A DNA stretch of 64,000 nucleotides from Luzula sylvatica (Eukaryota; Streptophyta; Magnoliopsida; Poales; Juncaceae): positions 37,996,908 through 38,060,907 of the forward strand of contig OX326959.1 of NCBI GenBank assembly GCA_946800325.1, read 5' to 3'. The position numbers and the translations under genes are program-made. Positions 30,915 through 43,669 of this stretch are shown one piece after another. The notes beneath the pieces are model-generated. The model was not told the origin of the DNA, searched no databases, and saw only the letters and a list, made by a program, of their open reading frames with translations. Within the stretch, counting starts at the first letter, position 1. Each line of letters starts with the position of its first letter.

Positions 30915-33900
30915 ATGATGGAGCAAAACCAACCGAATCATGAAGAGAATGTCCGACCAGTTCCGCCTCGCGCACGTGCTCTACGTGAATACACTTCGCC
31001 CAGCGCCACGGCAATTGGTAGAAGCATCGCGCCACCTGGTATCGCTGCAAACAATTTCGAGCTCAAGACACCGCTTCTAAATATGGTGCAAGCAAATCAG
31101 TTCGGTGGTGGTGCGATGGAGGATCCGCACGCTCACTTACAAAATCTATACGAAATAGCAAGCACGATTAAGGTAAATGGAGTTTCGAATGATACTATCA
31201 TGCTAACTCTTTTTCCTTTTTCTCTCAGGGGCAAGGCAAAACAATGGCTTTACGGTCACTCCGACGGACATTTTACGTCGTGGAACCAACTCTGCGACGC
31301 ATACCTCGCCAAGTACTTTCCGCCCAGCAAAACAGCCATGTTACGCGCCCAGATTACGAGTTTTCAGCAAAACACAGGGGAAAGCTTATACGAAGCGTGG
31401 GAGCGTTTCAAGGAATTACAAGGCGCGTGCCCTCATCACGGCCTAGCGAAGTGGCTGCTCTTGCAAACGTTTTACAATGGAGTCACCTACCAAACCCGCG
31501 CCAACCTCGACGCGGCTTCGGGAGGTGCATTGATGGATAAGAGTGTGGAGGAAGCTTGGGAGTTGATCGAGAACATGGCCCTCAATTACCATGGATGGTC
31601 GAATGATCGCGCCCCCACGACGGGGCGACAAGGTGTTTTAGAAGTCGACGCGGTAACAGCCATAAACGCCAAGCTAGACATGCTCACGAGGAAGCTCGAG
31701 CACGTCGATTTGAGCAAGCCGCGGACGAAAGAGAGGCAAGTTACGTTCGCTTGTGACGCATGTGGTGTGCAAGGACACGAGACGAAAGATTGTGATGCCA
31801 ACCAAGAGGAGGTACAATTTTTAAATTTGAATTCTGGTTGGAGAAATAACAATAACAACTTTCGTAGCGATAATAATGGCATATATAGGCCCCCACATCA
31901 ACAATCTCGTTTTAATAATTTTTCTAATGGTCCGAACCCTTCGGGGGAGGACGTAATGTCACTAATGAAATCTTTTATGAGTGAGCAAGCTAGGAAAAAT
32001 GAGCAGCTAGAGAAGATTCTCACGAAGCTAACCGTTTCGATGGACGGTGTCACAACGCGATTAGATGCCCTCGAAAACCCGAATCCGCGAGCTCAAGGAA
32101 GTTTGCCCGGACGCACCGAAAACCCACGCGAAAATGTTTGTGTAGTTCAATTGAGGAGTGGAAAACAATACGAGAAACCTAGGGACAAAACTGCCATCTC
32201 TAAATCTGGCGATCTTACGAAAACCTCTTCAACAGCCCCAAATTCCATTCCAGAAATTTCAGCGATACCTGCCTCAAACGAGGCAGCGAAAAATGATTCG
32301 GGGAACTCAAACAGCCCCGATTCAACCCGCGGAGGTGCACCAAAACCGACCAGACCGATTGGTTTCGACGAACTCGGTTTTCCGATCTACCGAGAAGGAG
32401 AAAAATACGTGCCACCTCCGCCACTTCAGCCACCAATACCGTTTCCCCAACGCCTCGCGAAAAATCGCCTCGACAAAGACTTTGCCAAATTTAAGGAGGT
32501 GATTGAGAAATTGGAAGTTACGATTCCGTTCGTCGACGCCCTCAAGCAAATGCCGACGTACGCAAAATTCTTAAAGGAGGTTCTCTCGAGGAAGCGGAGG
32601 CTGGAGGAAGTAGACACCGTAACCCTCACCGGTGTCCAGTCTTGTGCCCTTGTTCGAGATACAAAACTGCCGCGAAAAATGAAGGATCCAGGTTCGTTCG
32701 CCATCCCGTGCATCATCGGGAACAAGTCGTTCGACAAGGCACTTTGTGATCTTGGTGCAAGCGTTAGTCTCATGCCACATTCAATTTTTATAACCCTCGG
32801 ATTGGGAGAACTCAAAGAGACTAGAATGACTTTGCAACTCGCCGATAGATCAGTTCGAATACCCACAGGAGTTGTAGAGGACGTGCCAATAAAGGTCGGG
32901 AAATTCTATATCCCGGTCGATTTCGTCGTAGTAGACATGGAGGAGGACCAAAAGGTCCCAATCATTTTAGGGAGACCATTCTTAGCCACCGCGGGTGCGA
33001 TAATAAACGTTCGAGAAGGGAAGCTATCTCTTAACTTGGGAGAGGAGAAAGTCGAATTCAATCTAGAGAAGGCAATCAAAAACCCCGACCCGGACGGTTC
33101 GTGCTATCGAATCGACGTTGAACATGTCCTAACGATGGACGAATATGCTAGCATCACGAGAATGGAGTTGGATGAATTTGAGGAGATGTTAGACCAATGC
33201 GAAAACCTCGTCGAACCAACGTCGCAACTAGAAACTGTCGAATCAGTGGAGATACCAAAAATCGATGTTCCACCACGAGTCGAGCCTAAATCTCTTCCAC
33301 CAGGACTCCGATACGAATTCCTCGGGCCGAACGAGTCGTACCCGGTCATTGTGAACGCGAATCTCTCTCCCGATCAGACAGAGAAATTGCTTCATACGCT
33401 CCGTCTTCACCGCAAAGCTATCGGTTACACGATCGACGACATCAAGGGGATAAGCCCCTCATTCGGTATGCACCGGATATTTCTCACCGACGACCACAAA
33501 ACATCGATCGAGCATCAACGCCGCCTCAACCCAAACATGAAGGAGGTGGTAAAGAAGGAGATAATGAAGCTCCTCGACGCAGGCATCATCTACCCTATCT
33601 CGGATAGCGAATGGGTCAGTCCCGTTCACGTGGTCCCCAAGAAGGGTGGAACGACGGTCGTACAAGACAGCAATGGCCACCTAATTCCGACTCGTGCTAC
33701 CACGGGATGGAGGATGTGCATCGACTATCGCAAATTGAATAAAGCGACTCGAAAAGACCATTTCCCGCTGCCTTTCATTGATCAGATGCTCGAGAAACTC
33801 GCGAATCACGAGTACTTTTGTTACCTCGACGGTTATTCAGGCTTCTTCCAGATCCCGATCCACCCCAATGACCAGGAAAAGACGACGTTTACGTGTCCAT

Positions 33901-36290
33901 ACGGCACGTTCGCTTATCGCCGAATGCCTTTCGGTTTGTGCAACGCCCCAGCCACGTTCCAACGTGCGATGATGGCCATTTTCAGCGACTACATCGAAGA
34001 TTTCATGGAAGTCTTCATGGACGATTTCTCCGTGTACGGTAATGATTTCAATTCTTGTTTAGCTAACCTTTCCAAAGTACTTCGCAGGTGCGAAGAAACT
34101 AATCTAGTGCTAAATTGGGAGAAATGCCACTTTATGGTCCAAGAAGGAGTAGTGCTCGGCCACGTTATCACCTCTCAAGGAATTGAAGTAGATCGAGCGA
34201 AAATAGAGGTGATCGAGAAACTGCCACCGCCATGCGACGTAAAAGGTATACGTAGTTTTCTTGGTCATGCTGGTTTCTATCGGAGATTCATCAAGGACTT
34301 CTCGAAGGTCGCAAAACCACTCACAAACCTGCTGCTAAAAGACGCGCCGTTTGATTTCGACGATGAATGTTTGAAGGCGTTCACAAAGCTCAAGGCAGCC
34401 CTCGTATCTTCGCCAATCATCACGCCACCAGATTACTCGCTACCTTTCGAGATAATGTGCGATGCAAGCGATTACGCCGTAGGGGCAGTTTTGGGGCAAC
34501 GTAAAGATAAGAAACTTCACGCCATCTATTACGCAAGCAAGACGCTGGACGAAGCACAAGCCAAATATGCCACGACGGAGAAAGAGCTACTCGCCGTCGT
34601 ATTCTCCATCGACAAATTCAGGTCATATCTTGTAGGATCCGAAGTTATTATTTACACTGACCATGCAGCTATTAGGTACCTCATCAATAAGAAGGATGCC
34701 AAACCACGACTCTTACGATGGATCCTTTTGCTCCAAGAATTCAACATCGAGATTCGAGACAAGAAAGGAGCCGAGAACAGCGTGGCCGACCACCTATCAC
34801 GAATACGCAGCGACGACATTAGAGATGTGACCGACCCGATCGACGACGCATTTAAGGACGATCGATTGGTTGCATATGTAGCGTCGATCAGCCACGAACG
34901 AAGACCTAATGATCGCCACATCCACTTTCCCGAGCACGACTGGGACCCCTTCCGCACGAAAAGAGCAATGAATCCAACCGCCACGACAGACCCTGCGCCT
35001 TGGTATGCGGACATCGCGAACTTCCTCGCAAGCAAGATAGTCCCGCCAGACTTTTCGCCCCAACACAAGAAGAAATTCTTCAACGAATTGAAGCACTACT
35101 ATTGGGACGATCCGTTCCTTTACAAGCAGGGGGTAGATGGGATCTATCGAAGATGCGTGCCCGAAGAAGAGAGGATGGACATTATCGCTCACTGCCACTC
35201 CTCACCATATGGAGGACACGCTAGCACGGGAAAAACTAGCGCAAAGGTATTGCAATCAGGTTTCTATTGGCCTAATATTTTTCGAGATGTACACAGATTT
35301 GTTTCAGGTTGCGATAGATGCCAAAGAACGGGGAGCATCTCCCGAAGGCACGAAATGCCGCTAAATAACATCCTCGAAGTAGAAGTTTTTGACGTATGGG
35401 GAATCGACTTCATGGGCCCCTTTCCGACCTCGAATGATTACTCTTACATCCTCGTCGCAGTCGATTACGTGTCGAAATGGGTAGAAGCTGCTGCATGCAA
35501 AGCCGCAGATTCGAAAACGGTTCAGAAGTTCCTTAAGAAGACCATATTCCCTCGGTTCGGTGTACCGAGAACCCTAATCAGCGATGGAGGAGCCCACTTC
35601 AACAATAGCCAGCTTGCTACCCTACTCCGAAAATACGGAGTGAACCACAAAGTCGCCAGCCCATACCATCCTCAAACCAGCGGTCAAGTGGAGATTTCGA
35701 ACCGCGAAATCAAGATGATCCTCGAAAAAACAGTCTCTAGCTCCCGAAGGGATTGGTCATCAAAACTCGATGATGCATTGTGGGCGTACCGGACATCATT
35801 CAAGACGCCCATAGGAATGTCCCCGTTTCAACTAGTGTACGGACGAGCCTGCCATCTTCCCGTTGAAATAGAACACCAAGCCTTATGGGCACTTAGATAC
35901 TTAAATTTCGACTCGAAGGCAGCGTACGATCGAAGACTTTTAGAGCTGCACAAGCTAGACGAGTTCCGCATTAACGCATACGAGAACGCGAAGTTGTACA
36001 AGGAGCGGACGAAGAGATGGCATGACAGGAAGATTCTACGACGCGAATTCCACAAAGGAGATAAGGTACTTATTTTCAATTCTAGGCTTAAACTATTTTC
36101 AGGAAAACTACGCTCGAGATGGTCGGGGCCATTCGTAGTACAAAAGGTTAGCCCGTACGGTGCAGTGACAATATGGAGCGAAGGAAAAGGAGAATTCGTC
36201 GTAAACGGCCAGCGTTTGAAGCATTACATCAACGGAGAACCGGTGGGGAAAATCGCATCATGCCTCCTCTCCGATTCGCCGATATTCTAA
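30915..36290 (+). CDS. Element E Gag-Pol polyprotein, intact
   Basis: A single frame of 1791 codons. Gag capsid-like block at about residues 45-230 and CCHC knuckle C280-C283-H288-C293. The retropepsin motif CDLGAS has its aspartate near 612. The RT holds FMDD (D1036, D1037) and an RNase H begins near D1183. The integrase has an HHCC region from about 1426 and catalytic D1498, D1557 and E1593 (D-D-35-E). A C-terminal [16 protein letters not shown] segment follows. Domain order PR-RT-RH-IN and the DLGAS/LADRS wording fit the Athila clade of Ty3/gypsy. No stop or frameshift is visible, unlike the pol of C and D. Gag and Pol share one frame, so no frameshift signal is needed. No env-like frame follows. 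Confidence 0.95.
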   Translation: MMEQNQPNHEENVRPVPPRARALREYTSPSATAIGRSIAPPGIAANNFELKTPLLNMVQANQFGGGAMEDPHAHLQNLYEIASTIKVNGVSNDTIMLTLFPFSLRGKAKQWLYGHSDGHFTSWNQLCDAYLAKYFPPSKTAMLRAQITSFQQNTGESLYEAWERFKELQGACPHHGLAKWLLLQTFYNGVTYQTRANLDAASGGALMDKSVEEAWELIENMALNYHGWSNDRAPTTGRQGVLEVDAVTAINAKLDMLTRKLEHVDLSKPRTKERQVTFACDACGVQGHETKDCDANQEEVQFLNLNSGWRNNNNNFRSDNNGIYRPPHQQSRFNNFSNGPNPSGEDVMSLMKSFMSEQARKNEQLEKILTKLTVSMDGVTTRLDALENPNPRAQGSLPGRTENPRENVCVVQLRSGKQYEKPRDKTAISKSGDLTKTSSTAPNSIPEISAIPASNEAAKNDSGNSNSPDSTRGGAPKPTRPIGFDELGFPIYREGEKYVPPPPLQPPIPFPQRLAKNRLDKDFAKFKEVIEKLEVTIPFVDALKQMPTYAKFLKEVLSRKRRLEEVDTVTLTGVQSCALVRDTKLPRKMKDPGSFAIPCIIGNKSFDKALCDLGASVSLMPHSIFITLGLGELKETRMTLQLADRSVRIPTGVVEDVPIKVGKFYIPVDFVVVDMEEDQKVPIILGRPFLATAGAIINVREGKLSLNLGEEKVEFNLEKAIKNPDPDGSCYRIDVEHVLTMDEYASITRMELDEFEEMLDQCENLVEPTSQLETVESVEIPKIDVPPRVEPKSLPPGLRYEFLGPNESYPVIVNANLSPDQTEKLLHTLRLHRKAIGYTIDDIKGISPSFGMHRIFLTDDHKTSIEHQRRLNPNMKEVVKKEIMKLLDAGIIYPISDSEWVSPVHVVPKKGGTTVVQDSNGHLIPTRATTGWRMCIDYRKLNKATRKDHFPLPFIDQMLEKLANHEYFCYLDGYSGFFQIPIHPNDQEKTTFTCPYGTFAYRRMPFGLCNAPATFQRAMMAIFSDYIEDFMEVFMDDFSVYGNDFNSCLANLSKVLRRCEETNLVLNWEKCHFMVQEGVVLGHVITSQGIEVDRAKIEVIEKLPPPCDVKGIRSFLGHAGFYRRFIKDFSKVAKPLTNLLLKDAPFDFDDECLKAFTKLKAALVSSPIITPPDYSLPFEIMCDASDYAVGAVLGQRKDKKLHAIYYASKTLDEAQAKYATTEKELLAVVFSIDKFRSYLVGSEVIIYTDHAAIRYLINKKDAKPRLLRWILLLQEFNIEIRDKKGAENSVADHLSRIRSDDIRDVTDPIDDAFKDDRLVAYVASISHERRPNDRHIHFPEHDWDPFRTKRAMNPTATTDPAPWYADIANFLASKIVPPDFSPQHKKKFFNELKHYYWDDPFLYKQGVDGIYRRCVPEEERMDIIAHCHSSPYGGHASTGKTSAKVLQSGFYWPNIFRDVHRFVSGCDRCQRTGSISRRHEMPLNNILEVEVFDVWGIDFMGPFPTSNDYSYILVAVDYVSKWVEAAACKAADSKTVQKFLKKTIFPRFGVPRTLISDGGAHFNNSQLATLLRKYGVNHKVASPYHPQTSGQVEISNREIKMILEKTVSSSRRDWSSKLDDALWAYRTSFKTPIGMSPFQLVYGRACHLPVEIEHQALWALRYLNFDSKAAYDRRLLELHKLDEFRINAYENAKLYKERTKRWHDRKILRREFHKGDKVLIFNSRLKLFSGKLRSRWSGPFVVQKVSPYGAVTIWSEGKGEFVVNGQRLKHYINGEPVGKIASCLLSDSPIF

Positions 36291-36729
36291 ATCAAGAGGA
36301 AACGGTCAAGCTAACGACCTTAAACAAGCGCTTATGGGGAGGCAACCCCAGCGGTTAGGTTTTCATTCATTGCATTTAGCATATTTTGCATATTTCACTG
36401 TTTGTTAAGTGTAGGCCCCATAAATAGAGAAGAGAAACAATCGCGACCGTGGTTCTTTTGAGCAGTTCGTATACGACTAAACGAGAAGAAACGAAAACAC
36501 CAAACGATGGTGGGGCTGGTTGCCAGACCAAGGGATTCTCCTATCTCAATCGGGAGGAAATAGTAACTAAATCTCTCTCTCTCTTTTACTCTCTCATTTT
36601 TCTCCAACTAATAAGATTTAATCGCATCGGGGACGACGCGTAATATTAAACTTGGGAGGGTATACCATTCACGGCCTTGCATCTTATCCATTTTTCATTT
36701 TATTCTTTTCATCTTTATTTTGAATGTAG

Positions 36730-36775
<46 letters not shown>

Positions 36776-38254
36776 GAAAAGATAAAACACAAAAAATAGG
36801 GGTTCCGATAAAAACTTTCCGAGACCAAATTTAACGGGTCCCTCTTGGACCCAAAAAAAAAAAAAAGAAAAAAAAAGCCTTCGATGTTTTAACGCAGGTT
36901 TGGAAGTCGAACGCCGAGCTTCGGGAAGAACAAACGCGCCGACGCTTTGAACATCGAAATCGATGAAGTCGGGAGGAAGCCTGGCAGGGGACGGGAAATA
37001 ACGAGCCAAATCGACGTACGCGAGCCTTGGTCGGGGCGAAGCTTCCCATGTGAACAAGGAACGGGGGGACTTTTAAAGCACTCCTAAACGCGTCTAAAAA
37101 AGTAAGCAGGCCTTCGTGCTAAATTTTACAAGTCTTTCTCGCGCTCAATTTTGCAGGGTTGACCCTTAAACGGACGAATTCGCACGAGCGGCCATTGAGG
37201 GAGGTTCATTATTTGAGTAGTAGGGGGAGTGTGTTGGCGAGAGGCCGAATGAGAGCCCCGCTCAACGTGATCCGAGCGGGGCAATAGTAGAAGTGCGTAA
37301 GAGTGAGGCGGGCCCGATTTCGACATTTATACGGTGAGACCGTGGGCCCGCCGAGCCCTATTTAGATCGAGCTCTCGCGGTACGAAATTGGCCAAACCCT
37401 AACCCTATTCCACCTCATCCAAATCTGACGTCAAAAACTGGTTGCACCAAAGGCGTAAATTTGGGAGAAGGGATTCCGAGCACGTCGCAATTCTGATCCC
37501 TCTCCCCGTTCATCGAAGAAGAATCTGTGCATGCAAATGGGCTAAAAAAGGGCAGCGTTGTGGGGCAAAGAAAAAAAAATGAATAGAAAAAAGAAAAAAG
37601 AAAAAAAAAAGAAAAAAAAAGGGGAAAAAAAGAAAAAAGAAAAAATAATAATAAGAGTCCGCAACGCTGGTACCCTAAACCTTTTTCGCACGATAATAAT
37701 ACGCGCAAACCCGGTTCGAAACCTCAACTCTCAAATCGACTCAAATCCATCAAACCAGATTACACATATCGATTCCACCAAACCAGATTTCGATCCTATT
37801 TCGAATCTGAATTCTCCCATTTACCCTTCGTACCGCGAGTCGTTGTAGTTAGAGGGAGGTCATTTGTGATAAGTAGTGGCTGCCGTGCGATGATTCCGTT
37901 CTAGGCAACTTGTGGAAGCGAGCAAGCCACCAAATATCCACCGATACACGCCATCGCTACGCGAGACTTATTAGGCGTTATAAAAGGAGTGTGGAGAAGA
38001 GCCCCGTCCCTTACTCGGGCCATGTAAAGTGGTCTTCTACCCCGGGAAGGAAATCGGTACGTTGAGGAGTGCTCGTGAAAGCGAGGACCCAGCCTATGTG
38101 GACCGACTAGTGACGATGTTCACGACGAGGGCGCAAAAGATCATTACCGAAGTGAAGCACAACTCGACACTCCAAGCCAGCAAAAGAACATTGTAAGTGC
38201 TTTTTCATTTTTCTTACTCGTTCGGGACGAACGAGATTTAAACTTGGGAGATTT
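36291..38254 (+). other. Element E post-pol region, no env-like gene
   Basis: It contains GGGGAGGCAACCCC just after the stop, a hairpin plus purine tract (36623-36660), an A run (about 36731-36771), further A/G-rich runs at about 36853-36876 and 37569-37650, and a second hairpin plus the real polypurine tract (38219-38251). Athila elements often carry an env-like frame here; I see none, only short frames without motifs. Confidence 0.7.
38239..38254 (+). promoter_or_regulatory. Element E polypurine tract
   Basis: AAACTTGGGAGA next to the 3' LTR, preceded by the hairpin TCGTTCG-GGA-CGAACGA (38218-38234). Confidence 0.7.
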
Positions 38255-39812
38255 TGATGAGTGTGAATATGATACATTTTTACGCACTCATCCGGACTTA
38301 AAACGTTTTATAAATTGTACTAAATAAACTCTTAAACGTTAAAATACTAACAAAACCACGAGAATTGCTCGTTGGCATCTTGTTTGATTATATTTACAGA
38401 TTTGGATACAATACAAGATAAAAAAGACTCTAGAAGTGAAGAAATGCAAGTATCAAGGGTCTCGGCACCGTTCCAAGCTTTCACAGTGCAAAACAAGCCA
38501 AAATCGCAACTATTGTTGGAAGATTAAAAAATGGAAAGAAGCTGCAGAATCTCAGAATTTGGCAAGTAATAAAATGGCCATATCTTTTGATTGGTAACTC
38601 CAAATTTGGTGATTCAAGTTGCCATAACTTCAGGAAGGAATCCTCTAAAAGATTTCATAATTCACACCTCATATTTCGTGGCCCAGACCCTGATATGGGC
38701 CAACTTTCGACAGCCATGTATGCTGTGACCTAACCCTAGCCATCGACTATAAAAGGCTACCGCTGCCTTTGCTAGGGTTACCTTCTCATCTCCAATTTTC
38801 ATCCTTTCACCAGCCACCATCCACCTCTCATCCTCCTCTTTCTCCACTCGCCTCATACACCTTTCCGCAGCCGTCAACCATCGAAGAAGATCACGTCGTT
38901 TAGGAGCAGGAGTTTACGAAGAAGAAGACGTTCGTCAACAAATCGGTTTACTCTTTCTCGTGTTTAGTTTTATGATGTATTTGATATTTAGATTTGTTTT
39001 GTTGTCGAACATGAGTAGATAAATTTTTATCTAGGGTTTAGGGTTCATTAGTACTTGAGATGTTTTGGTAGTATTATATGCTTTGTCTCTTTCAGATTTG
39101 ATTTGTGTTTTGTGCCTTGATATTACTCGTCTTAATTAACCGTTTGTACTCGTTTAGGCCAGCCTAAGTGACATAGGTTAGGACATCTTTGACTAAGTAG
39201 CGAGAGTGGATGTTTAGGATTGTTTAAGCCCTCAAATAAACCAGTCAAACCAAGTAGTTAAGATCGTTTTAGGTTAACCTTGCGAAGCGAGAGCGGAGTG
39301 AGAAACCAGATTGTAAATGCACAAACTTGGACCGTTGTATTCTAAGAACATTGGTACACGTCACCCACGGGATTATAGGATTATCATAGAGCGTAACGGG
39401 TCTTTCTTAGGCATAGTCAGCGAGAGCAAGAGTGTTTAGGTTGGATACGTCTAGTCGCGAGCGAGAGCCGGTCTAGGAAGAATTGGATAACACCTCCACC
39501 AAAGTCAGATTTTGAGAGAGCGTTTAGCAACCTTTAGAACACACCAAATCATCCAAGTAGAACCCGAACACCCTAGAGTCCTCTCCTATATTAAAAAACC
39601 TTTCTTTTTCCGTTAAAATCTGTCCCGAATCAACCAACAAACCTCAGTTTTAGATCGAGTCGAATTGTCAATCAGAAATCGCCCCTAGTACTCAACCCTC
39701 TCTGTGGATCGACCCATAACTTACTCGACGAATACCCTGCGCTTGTGGTCCAATTAGAGTCATTTAGGGTTTTAAAAGTTGAAAAGCCCTGCTTAAACGT
39801 AAATACGCAACA
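38255..39812 (+). repeat. Element E 3' LTR
   Basis: 1558 bp; I noticed differences from the 5' LTR only near 39364, 39727 and 39774. Confidence 0.95.
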
Positions 39813-40192
39813 AACCCGATTCAATCAACAAGTTGGAAATATGTGTGTATAATGGAAAATATGAAAGATTCGTTCCACGAGGAGAGAGTGCGTCAAATTT
39901 TAATCGAAACTAGATGGGAATAATCAAGGGAGATTCACAGAAGATAGTCCGTTACAACGGAATTATGGTCCGTTACAACGGAATTATGGTCCGTTACAAC
40001 GGACATTAGGGTTATGTCTAACGTATGAATTGAAGTCAACGTCCGTTACAACGGAGGAAGTCACATTACAACGGAAGGTGGTAGTCCGTTACAACGGACA
40101 GTGGTAGCGTTGCAACGGATTGGTTAATCCGTTACAACGGACTCGTTTGTCCGTTACAACGCACTAGTATGAGTGATATTGAATGCTTTTCC
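39813..40192 (-). repeat. Element C 3' LTR, second piece
   Basis: Matches about 59099-59452 of the intact LTR, with one extra repeat unit of about 24 bp in the palindrome array and very few other differences. It stops abruptly where element D begins. Confidence 0.9.
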
Positions 40193-41226
40193 TGAAAGAA
40201 ATACAGTTTCGGATCAACCGTAAAAGTGTACACGTGGATGATCGAATGTAAGCGTACATTTGTAGCCATAACTTTCAGTAGGAAAATCCGATTTGAATGG
40301 TTCAAATTGGGTTAGATAGATAATTAGATTATCTATAACCTTCATGTAGAAATATAATTCATATGAACGAAGTATCAGTGTCGTTTATGTGAAATACCGA
40401 AAGGGTGCAACAGTATGACATACAGTTAGTAAAACAGTCATAACCTTTGCATACGAACTCCAATTGGACTGGGCCAAATTGGGTTTTGTAGATAATTGGA
40501 TTATCTACAACTTTCATGTTGGGTGATTGTCTGTCAGAGAAATTTATCAATTTCGTCTGGACAGAATACTGAACAGGTTCATGCACTTTTCTGTGTGAAA
40601 GGGTGTATATTGGATATACATGCCTTTTGGCTAATCCTGATCCTATTAGATATAAATAGGATATTTTCTCTCTCATCCAAATCAGAGGTTGAGCAATTTC
40701 ATTCAGAATATTGAAGATATTCCAGAAATATAGAGAGACACTTCTCTATTGAGTGAAAAGGTGCGAAGAGAGAGAAATCGAGAAAAGAGTTTCTCGAGTG
40801 AAAGAGAATCGATTAGATCGAGCAAGTTTGCCGGTGCATCGTCTAGGCAGGTGCATCCGCGAACGACGTCTTACGAATCACCGTGGATACAAGTAGAGGA
40901 GTGACGTTTGTGACTCTTCGATTGTGATCGACTCGAGTAAGAAAGACGGTGGAAACGCTTGGACGCACGAGGACGAAGTCGAGTGAACCGGCGTAGCAAA
41001 CGATTGGTGAAGGACGCGTGGTGTGGGACGCGCGGATTATCACCAACGTGACAGGAAATAAAAGGCGGCGATCAACCCTTCGTGTGCCATCAATTTGGCA
41101 CTGGTATAGATCTATCCTTCTATTCGCATCGTACCCTCGAAGTCGTGGCGTGATCTCGGGAATCGGGGAATCAGACCGGGCCTTCATTCCGCTGCGCGGG
41201 CCCGGGGTCGAGGAAATTCCCCGACA
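40193..41226 (+). repeat. Element D 5' LTR (1034 bp)
   Basis: TGAAAGAAATACAG...CCCCGACA; TATAAATA at 40651-40658 is a probable promoter. It diverges strongly from the 3' LTR, with several indels around 40685-40800. Confidence 0.9.
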
Positions 41227-41227
41227 G

Positions 41228-41239
41228 TGGTATCAGAGC
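41228..41239 (+). promoter_or_regulatory. Element D primer binding site (initiator tRNA-Met)
   Basis: TGGTATCAGAGC, one base after the 5' LTR; the standard Ty1/copia primer site in plants. Confidence 0.9.
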
Positions 41240-42464
41240 GATCGCCATTGATTCGAGGGTCGAATCATAGTCGTATATTCGATATACGCACGGATTATCA
41301 AAGTTCGTACCCGTTTGCATGATGATAGATATAGAGATTCCAATTTCGTTAAAAATCACAAGTAGAATTCACTAGAGATCGATCAAAAGTTGATTGAGAG
41401 TATCTAGGAATGATCGTGAAAATGTTTCATGATTGATCGTTTTGGAAACGAGCGAAAACGGAAGAAACGGCAAAATCTGCAGAAAATTAGAATACAAAAC
41501 AGTGAGTAAAACTAAGATAATTTTCAGTGGGAAACTCCAAATTGATTGGATCAAATTGGATTAGTTAGATAATGGGATTATCTATGACTTTGATACAGAA
41601 AGTTTTTTCATTTGAACGAATTATCAGTGTCGTTTTTATAGAATACTGAAAGGATTCGACTGTTTGACATACAGAGACTAAAACGTCCGTATATGTCGCA
41701 TCGAAACTCCAATTGAGTTCAATCCAATTGGGTTAGTTAGATAATAAGATTATCTAGAACTTTCGTTCACGTTCAAAGTCGGTTGGAATAATTTAATATT
41801 TTTGTTTCAACAGAATACTGAAAAGGTGTCTGTAGTTTTCTGGTTGAAAATGTGTGTATTGGATATACTTACCTTTTCGTTTGTTCGTATTTTACTAAAA
41901 CTGGTATAACTTTCAGTAGAAAATTCAGATTTGAATGGTTCAAATTGTGTTAGTTAGATAATGAGATTATCTAGAACTTTTATGTTGTAATATATTTCAT
42001 TTGAGCAAAGTATTAGTGTCGTTCTAATGAAATACCGAAAGGGTGCAGAAAAACAGTTTTTCTGCCGCCCCGGGAGCAGTTTTTGGCGCTCCGGACGCGT
42101 CCCGGGCGAGGTTTTCTCGCGCCCCACGGCCCTTGCGTTACAACGGATGGGGAGGTCCGTTATAACGGACCCTTCTCTGGATGTGTTTTTGTTTTTGCGA
42201 TAACTTTGGCTACGAAGCTCGGAATTTTGAGTTCTTTATATCGATTTGATCGGCATCAAACATTCTAGTATATTAGATAATTAATTAATTAGAATAATTA
42301 ATCTCCCTAAATAAATCATATGCATTTACAAATCTTGTGATAGTGATATAATATGATTATGTCACGAATTTAGAAACATGCAATGGCATGATCCCTCATA
42401 ATATTTAAGTCATGGAAATGCCTTCCATATTCACAACCACTATGATCGGTACTACGTCTCACAT

Positions 42465-42642
42465 GGGTTAAGGCCAAAGCCGACATGGGTTATTGTAGTC
42501 ATCGACGGGGTGGCAAGCGTTAAATAGGGACTGATAAGGGTTAAGGCCAAAGCCGACTTATTAGTAGTTTATTTGAACGATACGATGAGTATGGTTGTGA
42601 CTTAACCGTTCAAGCCAGTAAGGGTTGAGGCCAAAGCCGACT
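42465..42642 (+). repeat. Three spaced copies of GGGTTAAGGCCAAAGCCGAC
   Basis: Copies at 42465, 42538 and 42623 (the last with one change), spaced 73 and 85 bases apart in the leader of element D before any recognisable gag. Role unknown. Confidence 0.7.
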
Positions 42643-43669
42643 TGATTGGAAGTTCGGGGCATAGATAGGATGCACACACGGAACTGGGATTGTATAGGAT
42701 ACGATCCATCACCGAAATCCTATAAAGGTTCGAGAGTCGCATTGGATGCGATTGGATATAATCCTACCTAAATAGCGAGATCCTACTCGTCTGCCAAAGC
42801 AACTTGTGGGAGGATCGTAAAATATGGGTCTTGAGTGTTATGGACTTGGAGTCCCGTATCGGTATGAGGGTTATCGATTCGATAAAAATAACACATTCAT
42901 ATATTCATCATATAAGCATATAGATTAAGTACGCACGGTTAGGAGTTAATCTTCATCATCCGTTTAGAATTATGTTTTCAAGCAACACCAAATATATCGA
43001 TGAGATCGATATGATAGATGGCTTTTGGGCCGGAATTACCGTTATTAACCTTGATAGTCAAAGAATAGTTCTTAGACTTAAATGAACGTGTTGGACACGG
43101 AAATGGTAGATTCGGGGCTCAATGCTATGACTTTAGAGAAAGCCGGGTTCGATAAACTTTAAGAAGGAATCGAACGATATTACGTGCCTTGTGGTGGCAT
43201 GTATAGACGCAAATTTCTCAAAATTGTTTTGAGAATTCGGGTGTATATGAAAGTAAAACACAACGCTCATGAAATAGTTTCAAGAGCAAAAGCGCGTTGA
43301 ATGGTTCGATGCGGCTCAAAGAGTAGGTTAATTTTGAGACGCCTTATGGGTCTTTGATTAACACTCGTGCGTTGATGGTACGAAATTTGATCTTCGTGAC
43401 CGAATATCATATGCATTCGACAGATAAGTCGATCCCGAAATTGCATATGATGCGATTTAAATTTGAATTGGAGATGCTCAGAGTATCCGAGGAATCCAAT
43501 GCATATAGATGCGTGGATGTCCTTGTAATTCAAAAGCGGGATCGAAAGAAATGTATGTCTAAGGGTATTTTGGGAAAATATTTTCCAAACAGAATGTTCG
43601 GACAAGGAGTTGTCCAAACTAATGACTCAAAAATGGTGAAATCCGAGGAGGATTAAACCTAGTAGTTGA

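Larger units (their letters stand above)
29195..39812 (+). mobile_element. Element E: intact young Athila-type retrotransposon
   Basis: LTRs 29195-30752 and 38255-39812, both 1558 bp, with TSD AACCC at 29190-29194 and 39813-39817. The primer site 30761-30780 matches tRNA-Asp at all but about one core position. One uninterrupted gag-pol frame is followed by a 2-kb non-coding tail and a polypurine tract. I found only about three differences between the LTRs, so insertion is very recent. All parts usually needed for autonomous movement are visible, but activity is not shown. Confidence 0.95.

Noticed and set aside
33989..35198. Several minus-strand frames up to 143 codons
   Set aside because: Antisense shadows of the intact gag-pol of element E.
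37390..37412. Telomere-like AACCCTAACCCTA
   Set aside because: Only two units inside element E; no array.
36395..37848. Env-like gene after element E pol
   Set aside because: Only short frames on both strands, built from A/T or G/A runs, with no membrane or Athila env-like pattern.
43267..43656. Overlapping frames of 100-116 codons in element D
   Set aside because: Fall between decayed copia domains and show no motif; treated as relic sequence.
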